Assembly (NCBI GenBank): GCA_024233305.1
Contig: JACKPV010000043.1
Location: 1-64,000 of the forward strand
DNA length: 64,000 bases
DNA from: Verrucomicrobiales bacterium
GTDB lineage: Bacteria; Verrucomicrobiota; Verrucomicrobiia; Limisphaerales; J093
Reading direction: 5' to 3'
The position numbers and the translations under genes are program-made. This document shows positions 1 through 7,756 of this stretch, piece after piece (the first letter of the stretch is position 1; each line of letters begins with the position of its first letter). The notes beneath the pieces are model-generated. The model searched no databases. It was given only the letters and a program-made list of their open reading frames with translations, and was not told the DNA's origin.

Positions 1-839
1 GGACGGGCGAATTCGAGGCGGTCACGGCGGGCGATTTGGGGAACGAGGAGTCCATCGGTGCCAATGCCGGCGCCTGGGCGGATCACAACAACGATGGCTG
101 GCTCGACCTGGTCTTGTTCCGGGGAGCTTACAGCGATGGCCGAGGCCACGATCCCTCTGATCTGCTGTATCGCAACAACGGAGACGGGACCTTTACCCGT
201 CTGCTAACGGGGCCGATTGTTAATGAGGACGGAGACGCCCGCGCGGGTGCCTGGGGTGACATTGACAACGACGGTGACTTGGATCTCGTCGTGGCAAACT
301 ATAACTGGTTCGCTGCGGCTGGCAGCAACAGGTATCCGGTCCTTTATCGAAATGAGGGGAACGAGAACCACTGGCTTACGTTGAACCTGACAGGGACCAC
401 GGGAAATCAGGACGCCTTTGGGGCCAAGATTCGAGTGAAGGCCACAATCGGGAGCCAGGAGATTTGGCAACTCCGCGAAGTCCGTTCCATCACTAGTTGG
501 CTTCCTTCGCAGGATGACATGCGTCCCCACTTCGGATTGGGCGATGCCACCGTGGCCGAGGTTGTCCGCATCGAATGGCCCTCCGGCACCGTGCAGGAAC
601 TGACCCACGTCGCCGCCGACCAGATTCTCACCGTGGTGGAACCGCCACGGCTGAAACTCGAGTCGGACGGCCAACTCTCCTGGCCGGCCTCCGCGGAAGG
701 TTACGGTCTGGAGAGTGCCGCGGCGGTTGATGGAACTTGGTCCGACGCCGCGGAATCCGTCGAGATCGAGGGGGGCAGTAAACGCGTCACCATCCAGCCC
801 GAGGGCGCGGCGAAGTTCTACCGTCTCAAAGGACAATGA
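1..839 (+). CDS. FG-GAP/VCBS repeat protein with ASPIC/UnbV C-terminus (5' truncated)
   Basis: The reading frame is open at the window edge (codons start at base 3), so the N-terminus and signal peptide lie outside. The visible part begins in the middle of an FG-GAP/VCBS-type repeat and contains calcium-loop motifs such as DHNNDGWLDL and DIDNDGDLDL. It then runs into an ASPIC/UnbV-like module (NHWLTLNLTG, FGAKIRV, VRIEWPSGTVQEL) and a short beta-rich tail ending FYRLKGQ. Families of this kind are extracellular or cell-surface beta-propeller proteins, often in multi-gene sets in Verrucomicrobiota, Planctomycetota and Bacteroidota. The FYRLK ending recurs in the protease gene downstream (residues near FYRLKYC), so the tail may be a shared surface or sorting module. 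Substrate and partner are not evident. Confidence 0.85.
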   Translation, partial: TGEFEAVTAGDLGNEESIGANAGAWADHNNDGWLDLVLFRGAYSDGRGHDPSDLLYRNNGDGTFTRLLTGPIVNEDGDARAGAWGDIDNDGDLDLVVANYNWFAAAGSNRYPVLYRNEGNENHWLTLNLTGTTGNQDAFGAKIRVKATIGSQEIWQLREVRSITSWLPSQDDMRPHFGLGDATVAEVVRIEWPSGTVQELTHVAADQILTVVEPPRLKLESDGQLSWPASAEGYGLESAAAVDGTWSDAAESVEIEGGSKRVTIQPEGAAKFYRLKGQ

Positions 840-975
840 GCCGGGAACCGGCGCGCAGCACGCGTAGGTCCCGCCAGGAACGAAAGCGGACGCTGGTTTG
901 CCGGCCCATCGCGCGGGATGTCATTCGCATGCTTCTTTCGCCCCGACCGGGTCTTGTGGGTCACGGTGACCGGTG

Positions 976-996
976 CCCACCGTTGGAAACGGTGGG
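976..996. repeat. Perfect palindrome, 9-bp stem, 3-nt loop
   Basis: CCCACCGTT is followed by GGA and then by AACGGTGGG, a perfect stem. No T tract follows, so it is a poor intrinsic terminator. It resembles the short palindromes of REP-type elements, but only one copy is seen in this window. Confidence 0.45.
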
Positions 997-1149
997 CTAT
1001 TGTCGGGTGCCCTGACGGAGTTGGGGGGGGATTCGGATCGAGAGCTATCGCCGACGCCAGTGCCACCGGGGCCGCCTTCGCCCGGGATCGGCGTCGAGGC
1101 CGCCGCATCTCCGGAAGCCCCCCCCTCCGGATCCAGGCCGTGCCCATGG

Positions 1150-1166
1150 TGACAGGTTCGCTGTCA
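1150..1166. repeat. GACAGGTTCG hairpin, copy 1
   Basis: TGACAG-GTTCG-CTGTCA forms a 6-bp stem with a 5-nt loop. The 13-mer GGTGACAGGTTCG (1148-1160) recurs exactly at 41994-42006, again in an intergenic region. Function unknown; it may be a dispersed repeat or an RNA element. Confidence 0.45.
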
Positions 1167-1311
1167 TCGCCTTCCGGGCTTCCGACTTCGCGCTTCGGAT
1201 TTCGGCGGTCCGCCCGACGCCAGAACCGTTGCTCGGCGCGGCGTCGGCGGGCGGGCGTCGAAGCCCCGGCTTGCGTTCGCGGCGAGGTTTGCCAAAGTTC
1301 GGCCGCGTTTT

Positions 1312-2400
1312 ATGGCACATGTGAAACTGTTCATTCCGGGTCCGGTGGAGGTCAGCCCCAAGACCTTCGAGGCGTTCTGTTCGCCGATGATCGGGCATCG
1401 CAGCAAGAGCTTCCAGGAACTCTACGCCGGCATCATGCCGCAGTTGCAGGCTCTGCTCTACACGCGGCGGCCGGTGTTCCTCGGCACTTCCTCCGCCTGG
1501 GGCATCATGGAGGGCGCGGTGCGCAACCTGGTGTCCCGGAAGGTTCTGAACTGCATGTGCGGCGCCTTCTCCGACAAGTGGTTCGATGTCTCGCAGCGGT
1601 GCGGCAAGGCGGCCGAGGCCCTGCAGGTCGAGTGGGGCGAGCCCATCCGCGGGGAAGCCGTGGCGGCGAAGCTCAAGTCGGGCGAGTTCGACGCGGTGAC
1701 CTACATCCACAACGAAACGTCGACCGGCGTCATGAGCCCGATCGAGGAGCTGGCCGAGGTCAAACGCCAGTTCCCCGACGTCATGTTCATCATCGACACG
1801 GTCAGCTCGATGACGGCCACCCGGCTGGCGTTCGATGAACTCGGTTTCGATGTGATGCTGGCGGGCACGCAGAAGGCGTTTGCGCTGCCGCCGGGATTGT
1901 CGGTTTTCGTGTGCTCGGAAGCGGCCCTGGCGAAGGCGAAGACCCAACCGGACCGCGGGTATTACTTCGATCTGCTCGAGTTCGAGAAGAATGCGGAGAA
2001 GACGATGACGCCCAGCACGCCGAGCATCAGCCACATCTACGCGCTGAAGTCGAAGCTCGGAGAGATCTTCGCCGAAGGGCTCGACGCGCGCTTCGCCCGG
2101 CACGTGAAGCTGGCCGGGATGACCCGGACGTGGGCGGCGAAGCACGGGTTCACTTTGTTCCCCGAGGCGGGCTGTGAATCGGTCACGCTGACCACGGTGA
2201 ACAACGGCGCGCGACCGGGCGGACGCGTCGTCGACGTGCAGAAGCTGGTGGATCTGACCAAGCAGCGCGGGTTCCTGATCAACGGCGGGTACGGGAAGAT
2301 CAAGGGAACCACGTTCCGGATCTCGAACATGGGCGACGAGACCGAGGCCACGATGAACGAACTGTTCGCCGCCCTCGACGAGGCGATGCAGGAGCTTTGA
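1312..2400 (+). CDS. Class V aminotransferase (alanine/serine-glyoxylate aminotransferase family)
   Basis: A PLP-dependent fold-type I enzyme of 362 residues. The start region LFIPGPVEV is the family hallmark. Asp162 in IIDTVSS should contact the pyridine nitrogen, and Lys188 in AGTQKAF is the expected Schiff-base lysine. The length is typical of alanine-glyoxylate or serine-pyruvate transaminases and of the related archaeal-type phosphoserine aminotransferases. Substrate cannot be decided from sequence: glyoxylate transamination and serine synthesis are both possible. The C-terminal FLINGGYGKIKGTTFRI loop is well conserved. No serA or other serine-pathway gene lies beside it. The ATG start fits the beginning of the conserved domain, and the stop overlaps the earliest possible start of the next gene. 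Confidence 0.87.
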   Translation: MAHVKLFIPGPVEVSPKTFEAFCSPMIGHRSKSFQELYAGIMPQLQALLYTRRPVFLGTSSAWGIMEGAVRNLVSRKVLNCMCGAFSDKWFDVSQRCGKAAEALQVEWGEPIRGEAVAAKLKSGEFDAVTYIHNETSTGVMSPIEELAEVKRQFPDVMFIIDTVSSMTATRLAFDELGFDVMLAGTQKAFALPPGLSVFVCSEAALAKAKTQPDRGYYFDLLEFEKNAEKTMTPSTPSISHIYALKSKLGEIFAEGLDARFARHVKLAGMTRTWAAKHGFTLFPEAGCESVTLTTVNNGARPGGRVVDVQKLVDLTKQRGFLINGGYGKIKGTTFRISNMGDETEATMNELFAALDEAMQEL

Positions 2401-3527
2401 GCCGCGCAGGGTCCAGCGTCGGAGCGGCCGGGTTTCGGACGGTTCGGAAGGCGGGGCGGGGGTTGCTCCGGTCGCCTGGGGGATGGGGGTCGCTCGCCAT
2501 CGCGTGCTGGGTGGGCCTCCCGGGTTTGCAGGCCACGGTTTTCTATACCACCGGCGATGCGGCGCACAACACCAGCGCCCCCACGGGAGCGCTCGAAGGC
2601 AGCGGATGGCAGTGGCAGGGAGTCTGGAACGGTTTTGCGGCGACGCCGATCGCCGCCAACCTGTTCATCACGGCGCGGCATGTGGGCGGAAGCGTCGGGG
2701 ACGATTTCGTGCTGAATGGCGTGGCCTACCGGGCGGTGGAACGGTATGCCGACCAACTCAGTGACCTGTCGATATGGCGTGTTTGTCCGGCGTTTCCGTC
2801 GTTTGCGCCGCTGTATGAAACAGCGGACGAGGTGGGGCGGGAGTGCGTGGTCTTCGGCCGCGGACTCGGGCGCGGGGAACCGGTCGAGGTCGGGGGTGAA
2901 ATCCAGGGCTGGAAGTGGGGCGGCAACGGCGGGGTGCTGCGTTGGGGGCGAAACCGAATCGCCGGTGTCACCACGCTGGAGGGCCGCGGTCCGATGGTCG
3001 TCTTCACCTTTGACGCCACCGGGGTCGAGGAAGAGGCCGGTTGGGCCAGCGGCGATTCGGGCGGAGCATTGTTCCTGAACGACGCGGGCGTCTGGCGATT
3101 GGCCGGGGTGGCATCGGCGGTGGACAGCCCATTTCGGTTGACGGCGGACGGCGCGAGTTTCAACGCCACCCTCACCGACCAGGCGGGCTTGTATCGCTTC
3201 GATGGCAGCGCCTGGACCCTCGTTCCACGGCGCCGGTTTCCGCAGCCCACCCAGTCCTACGCCACGCGCATTTCGTCCCGGCTGGCCTGGATCCAATCCG
3301 TCATCGATGCCCAGGAGTCGGCGCCGTCGATCCCGGTGCTCGAAGTGACCGCAGCGCCCGGGGGCGGATGGATCGAGGCGTTGGATGCCACGGTGGACCC
3401 CGAGCAACAGCTGATCCTGGCGCCCCGGACGGCGTCGCCCCGGTTCTACCGGCTGAAGTACTGCCGGGCGCTGCGGCTGGTGTCGATCGAACCCGCCGGC
3501 GACTGGCTCGAACTGCGCTACGAGTAA
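2397..3527 (+). CDS. Secreted trypsin-like serine protease
   Basis: A putative exported S1-like peptidase. With the TTG at 2397 as residue 1, the triad can be read as His95 (ITARHVGG), Asp123 (SDLSIWRV) and Ser221 (ASGDSGGALF); order and spacing are right for the chymotrypsin fold. A hydrophobic segment near residues 32-46 (SLAIACWVGLPGL) looks like a signal peptide. It would sit closer to the N-terminus if translation starts at the in-frame TTG at 2463. The 2397 start overlaps the aminotransferase stop. The C-terminal ~80 residues are beta-rich and include FYRLKYC, similar to the end of the first gene in the window, possibly a shared surface module. Target unknown. The start site is the least certain part. 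Confidence 0.75.
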   Translation: MSRAGSSVGAAGFRTVRKAGRGLLRSPGGWGSLAIACWVGLPGLQATVFYTTGDAAHNTSAPTGALEGSGWQWQGVWNGFAATPIAANLFITARHVGGSVGDDFVLNGVAYRAVERYADQLSDLSIWRVCPAFPSFAPLYETADEVGRECVVFGRGLGRGEPVEVGGEIQGWKWGGNGGVLRWGRNRIAGVTTLEGRGPMVVFTFDATGVEEEAGWASGDSGGALFLNDAGVWRLAGVASAVDSPFRLTADGASFNATLTDQAGLYRFDGSAWTLVPRRRFPQPTQSYATRISSRLAWIQSVIDAQESAPSIPVLEVTAAPGGGWIEALDATVDPEQQLILAPRTASPRFYRLKYCRALRLVSIEPAGDWLELRYE

Positions 3528-3687
3528 GGCGGGTGGCAGGCAGCGGGTGGCGGCAGGGCTTGGGCCTTTCCGGGAGAATCGCTTCGGTGTATTAATGGAA
3601 ACCGGAAACCGGGCGGTGGTGTCCTGACCGGATTGGCGTCCGCCGGCGGCCGGGTGCGCCCCGGTCGAAAGGTATGCCTGTAGCGTT

Positions 3688-6600
3688 ATGCATTGGCCCC
3701 GAAGCAAGCGAGCGAAACGATCCTGGCGCGCAGCCGGGTGGCTCCTGCTGTTGGCGGCGGGCTGGTGGCTGGCGGGCGCGGGCCTGGTCCGGGCTCAGAC
3801 CAATCAAGTCCTGCAACTCGAGGGCAATGGCGGTTACGCCGAGCTGCCGCCGGATGTCTTTGCCGACCTGAAGTCAGCCACGGTCGAGGCATGGTTCCGG
3901 CTCGACCACCTGGATCCGGGTGTCACCCAGCGCATTTACAACTACGGCAAGGCGGCGGACGACCTGAGCGTCGGGGTCATCGACGGGGACGCTCTCTGGT
4001 TCATCATCGCCGACCCCTCCCGCTCCTTTACCAACGTGTGCGTGCTCCCGCGGGCGGTCGAAGCCGGGAAGTGGTATCACGTGGCAGCGGTGAGCGGGCC
4101 GGGCGGGATGCGGCTGCATCTCAACGGGGTCGAGGTGGCGCGGCATCCGTTCCGCGGGAGCTTCGCGTTCCTGGGCCGTGGCGGGCGGCATTTGCTCGGC
4201 CAGACGGTGACCCCGAACGATCCGGATGTGCGGTTCAAGGGCCGGATCGACGAGGTGCGGGTCTGGGCGGGAGAGCGCAGTCAGGAGGAAATCCGGGCCG
4301 GGATGTTCGCGAAGGTGACGGGCGCCGAACCGGGCTTGCGCGGCGCCTGGGCTTTCGATGACGGCACGGTCGGCGATACCGGACCGGCTGCTGCCCACGG
4401 AAGGCTCGTTCGCGGGGCGCGAATCGTGCCGGCACCGTTGCCGGCACCGGCCGAAGCCCGGGCGCCCAGTCTGATCGGCGGACGGGTGGCGCACGAGGGA
4501 GGGACGGTGTGCCGTCCGGTCCTCGTGCAGCTGCGGTCGAACGGGCTGCCGGTGGCGAACGCGATCGCCGACGGAGCGGGCCGGTTTCGTCTGCTGTGCA
4601 GCCCGGAAGGCGAGCGGACCTTTGAACTCGTGGCGGCGGACGCGCACGGGAGCGTGACGCAGGCGAACGTGCGGTTGGCGCCGGGACAGGGAGCGGCCTA
4701 CGCACTCACCTTTCCTGAAGCGCATTTCACGGAGGCGGGCACCAACGAGTTCGAGGCGCTGCTGACTGATGCGATCGGGCAGGATCCGCGGCTGTTGCGG
4801 GACCTGGATCCGGGCCAGATCCTGCGGTTGATCCCCCGGTTGGGGGAGGCGGCGGTGGCGCTCATTCCGATGCTGCAATCGCCGGTGGCCTCGACGCGCC
4901 GCGCGGGCGCCTTTCTGCTGGGCGAGGTCGGGGTGTCGACGTTGGCGATTGTCGAGGCGTTGAGCGAGGCGGTGCGGCGGGACGACAACGACAGCGTGAC
5001 GCGGGGACTGGCGTTGCTCGGGTTGCGCAGTCTGGCGGTGCCCGGGCCGCTGGCGGGCATTTATGAGAAGCGGAACCTGGCCATTGCCTACCTGTTCGCG
5101 GGCCTGCTGTTGCCGTTCGCGCTGCTGCATTTCCTGTTGTTCGTGCTGTTTCCGAGCAACCCGACGAACTTCTATTACTCGATTTTCACGCTGGCAGCGG
5201 CGGTGCTGACGTGGCTGATCGGGAGCGGTTTGCTGGGGGTGCCCGGGCTGGCGATCGGCTCGTTGATCTTCCTGCTGCTCGGGTTGCGGTTTCTGCATGC
5301 GTTGTTCAGTCCCCGACTGCCGCCGGTGTTCATCGCCGTGCTGGCGGTGGCCTCGCTGGTGGTGGCGGGTCTGTTGCTGACCGGGCGCCAGATCGAGGAA
5401 TTGTTCGCCGGGGCGTTGCCGACGGGGCACCTCGAGGGGTTCAGCTCGTCGATCCTGCTGGCGAGTCTGATCGGGTTCGGTTTCCTGCTGTTGTTGACAC
5501 CGCTGGAGATGGTGCGCGTCCTGATGATGAGCATCTACCGGCGGCAGGAAGGCGCGTGGCTGGTGGGCACGGGTTTCCTGGCGTTGCTGGGCAGCGCGTT
5601 GATGTGGCCGTTGATGTGGGTGCTCCTGTTCAGCGGACAGGTGTCGGTCGGGAGCTTCAGCCGTTACATCCATTTCTTTCCGCACGGCGGGACGCTGGTG
5701 TTCGTCTTCTTCACGTCGATCCAGCTGGCGCGCAATTTCGGGCAGGCCTACTGGCGGTTGAACGCGGCCAAGATCGAGATCGAGCAGAAGAGTGCGCAAC
5801 TCGCCGCCGCCAAGCTCCAGGCCGACAAGGCGCGCGAAGAGGCCGAGCAGGCGAACCGCGCCAAGAGCCAGTTCCTCGCCAATGTCAGCCACGAGTTGCG
5901 CACCCCGCTGAACGCGATCATCGGCTACAGCGAGATGATCGAGGAGGACGTCCAGGTCGGCGCGCATGACGACGTGGTGCCCGATCTGCGCAAGATTCAG
6001 ACCGCCGCCCGCCATCAGCTCACGTTGATCAACGACATCCTCGACCTGGCCAAGATCGAGGCTGGCAAGATGACCCTCACCCTCGAGGAGTTCGACCTGC
6101 ACCGCCTGGCCACAGACGTCCTGGCCACGGTCGAAACGCTGGCCGCCAAGAACCACAACCGCCTGAGCCTCGATTGCCCGCCGCCGATCGGCGCCATGCG
6201 GGCCGACCCGACCAAGGTGCGGCAAATCCTCTACAACCTGCTGTCGAACGCCTGCAAGTTCACCGAGAACGGCGAGGTCCGACTCGAGGTGTCCGCGCTG
6301 ACCCCGAGCGAGCCGGCGGCCGGAGGGACGGGTCGTCCGTGGCTGCAGTTCCGCGTCGTGGACACCGGCATCGGGATGACCCCCGAGCAGCTGCAGCGGA
6401 TCTTCGAGATCTTCACCCAGGCCGATGCGACGACCGCGCGCAAGTATGGCGGCACCGGGCTCGGGCTCGCGATCAGCCGGCGGTTCTGTCGCATGATGGG
6501 CGGTGATCTGGCGGTGGTGAGCGAGGCGGGCAAGGGTTCGGTCTTCACCGCCACCCTGCCCCGCGTGGTGAGCGAGGCGCGCCCGACGGAACCGGCGCGG

Positions 6601-7401
6601 CCGGCCGGCCCAACGCCGCATGCGCCCGGCGAGGCGGTGGTCCTGGTCATCGATGACGATCCCGCGGCGCGCGAACTGCTCCAGAGGCACCTCGCCCGGG
6701 CCGGTTACGCGGTCGAAACCGCCGCGAACGGGCATCAAGGGCTCGAGCTGGCCCGGCGGCTGAAGCCCGCGGTGATCACGTTGGATTTGCTGATGCCCGG
6801 CATGGACGGATGGACGGTGCTCTCCGCGTTGAAGGCGGACGACGTGTCGCGCGAGATTCCGGTGGTGATTGTCAGTGTGCTCGACGAGGTGAGTCTCGGA
6901 CAGGCGCTGGGCGCGGCGGATTATCTGGTGAAGCCGGTGGACGGGGAGCGTTTGACCGGGGTCCTGGCCCGCTTCCGGGGCGGGGAGCCCACGGCGCGGG
7001 TGCTGGTGATTGACGACGACCCGGCGACCCGCGAGCTGCTCGAACGCCAGTTGAGCCGGGCGGGATGGCTGGTGGACGCGGCGGCGGACGGGCGCGAGGG
7101 ACTGGAGCGTTTCGCGGCGACGCGGCCCGCGGTTGTCCTGCTGGACTTGTTGATGCCGGGCATGGATGGTTTCGCGTTCCTGGAGCGCCTGCGCGAGATC
7201 GAGCGGGAACCGCGGGCGCCGGTGATCATCCTGACCAACCTCGACCTTTCGGCGGAGGAACGCGCGCGCTTGAACGGGGAGGCGGCCCGGATTATGCAGA
7301 AAGCATCACTGAGCTTTGACGCGCTGGCGGCCGAGATCCGCGAGGTGCTGTTGCCAAACCCGACCGAGACCGAAGCCCATGCCGAAGATCCTGCTGGTTG
7401 A
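3688..7401 (+). CDS. Hybrid sensor histidine kinase with LamG sensor, membrane domain and two receiver domains
   Basis: A 1237-residue membrane kinase. Order seen: signal segment (about 12-35), LamG/concanavalin-like domain (about 45-230, GNGGYAELP...DEVRVWAGERS), carboxypeptidase-regulatory-like beta segment (about 265-340), a helical HEAT-like stretch, a block of about seven hydrophobic helices (about 465-680), coiled coil, HisKA with His735 in SHELRTPLN, HATPase_c (LLSNACKFT and GTGLGLAIS), then two receiver domains with Asp1033 and Asp1153 in near-identical LDLLMPGMDG motifs. By family it should autophosphorylate His735 and pass phosphate to its own receivers or to the next two gene products. 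The second receiver's later switch residues are less conserved. The 3' end overlaps the next gene by 23 bp, so the genes are probably co-transcribed. Ligand unknown; LamG suggests a carbohydrate or protein outside the membrane. Confidence 0.9.
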   Translation: MHWPRSKRAKRSWRAAGWLLLLAAGWWLAGAGLVRAQTNQVLQLEGNGGYAELPPDVFADLKSATVEAWFRLDHLDPGVTQRIYNYGKAADDLSVGVIDGDALWFIIADPSRSFTNVCVLPRAVEAGKWYHVAAVSGPGGMRLHLNGVEVARHPFRGSFAFLGRGGRHLLGQTVTPNDPDVRFKGRIDEVRVWAGERSQEEIRAGMFAKVTGAEPGLRGAWAFDDGTVGDTGPAAAHGRLVRGARIVPAPLPAPAEARAPSLIGGRVAHEGGTVCRPVLVQLRSNGLPVANAIADGAGRFRLLCSPEGERTFELVAADAHGSVTQANVRLAPGQGAAYALTFPEAHFTEAGTNEFEALLTDAIGQDPRLLRDLDPGQILRLIPRLGEAAVALIPMLQSPVASTRRAGAFLLGEVGVSTLAIVEALSEAVRRDDNDSVTRGLALLGLRSLAVPGPLAGIYEKRNLAIAYLFAGLLLPFALLHFLLFVLFPSNPTNFYYSIFTLAAAVLTWLIGSGLLGVPGLAIGSLIFLLLGLRFLHALFSPRLPPVFIAVLAVASLVVAGLLLTGRQIEELFAGALPTGHLEGFSSSILLASLIGFGFLLLLTPLEMVRVLMMSIYRRQEGAWLVGTGFLALLGSALMWPLMWVLLFSGQVSVGSFSRYIHFFPHGGTLVFVFFTSIQLARNFGQAYWRLNAAKIEIEQKSAQLAAAKLQADKAREEAEQANRAKSQFLANVSHELRTPLNAIIGYSEMIEEDVQVGAHDDVVPDLRKIQTAARHQLTLINDILDLAKIEAGKMTLTLEEFDLHRLATDVLATVETLAAKNHNRLSLDCPPPIGAMRADPTKVRQILYNLLSNACKFTENGEVRLEVSALTPSEPAAGGTGRPWLQFRVVDTGIGMTPEQLQRIFEIFTQADATTARKYGGTGLGLAISRRFCRMMGGDLAVVSEAGKGSVFTATLPRVVSEARPTEPARPAGPTPHAPGEAVVLVIDDDPAARELLQRHLARAGYAVETAANGHQGLELARRLKPAVITLDLLMPGMDGWTVLSALKADDVSREIPVVIVSVLDEVSLGQALGAADYLVKPVDGERLTGVLARFRGGEPTARVLVIDDDPATRELLERQLSRAGWLVDAAADGREGLERFAATRPAVVLLDLLMPGMDGFAFLERLREIEREPRAPVIILTNLDLSAEERARLNGEAARIMQKASLSFDALAAEIREVLLPNPTETEAHAEDPAG

Positions 7402-7756
7402 AGACAACGAGATGAACCGGGACATGCTCAGTCGCCGCCTGCAACGGCGCGGCTTCGAGGTCGTGTGCGCCCTTGATGGCGAGCAGGGGCTCGAGCTGGC
7501 GCGCGGCGAACAGCCGGATCTGATCTTGATGGACATGAGCCTGCCCGTGCTCGATGGCTGGGAAGCCACCCGCCGGCTGAAGGCCGATCCGGGACTGCGC
7601 GCCATTCCGGTCATCGCGCTTACCGCCCACGCGATGGCAGCGGACGAGGAGCAGGCCCTGGCCGCCGGATGCGACGAATACGACACCAAACCGGTGGAAC
7701 TTCCGCGGCTGCTGCAGAAGATGCAGAAGCTGCTCGCCGCCGGCTCCGCGACATGA
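7379..7756 (+). CDS. Single-domain response regulator (CheY-like receiver)
   Basis: A 125-residue stand-alone receiver domain without an output domain. The acidic pocket is visible in LLVEDNEMN, the phospho-acceptor is Asp52 in LILMDMSLPV, the switch Thr lies in VIALTAHAM, and the Lys lies in YDTKPVEL. It sits between a hybrid kinase and a cyclase and overlaps both: its ATG lies 23 bp inside the kinase gene and its TGA shares ATGA with the cyclase start. By analogy with phosphorelays it may shuttle phosphate from the kinase. The ATG at 7379 was chosen over earlier in-frame codons because the receiver fold starts immediately after it. Confidence 0.9.
   Translation: MPKILLVEDNEMNRDMLSRRLQRRGFEVVCALDGEQGLELARGEQPDLILMDMSLPVLDGWEATRRLKADPGLRAIPVIALTAHAMAADEEQALAAGCDEYDTKPVELPRLLQKMQKLLAAGSAT

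Larger units (their letters stand above)
840..1311. other. Intergenic region with two hairpins
   Basis: No convincing gene was found in these 472 bases; the open frames here are GC-driven and lack homology signals. The stretch holds a 9-bp perfect stem (976-996) and a TGACAG/CTGTCA hairpin (1150-1166) whose core recurs at 41997-42011. The promoter of the downstream aminotransferase should lie here, but no clear -35/-10 pair was seen. Confidence 0.5.

Noticed and set aside
976..996. Palindrome as an intrinsic terminator of the first gene
   Set aside because: No T tract follows and it is ~140 bases past the stop.
3874..6738. A 954-codon open frame on the minus strand
   Set aside because: It lies antisense to the histidine kinase, is Arg/Pro/Gln-rich, has no domain, and arises from the GC-rich third positions of the real gene.
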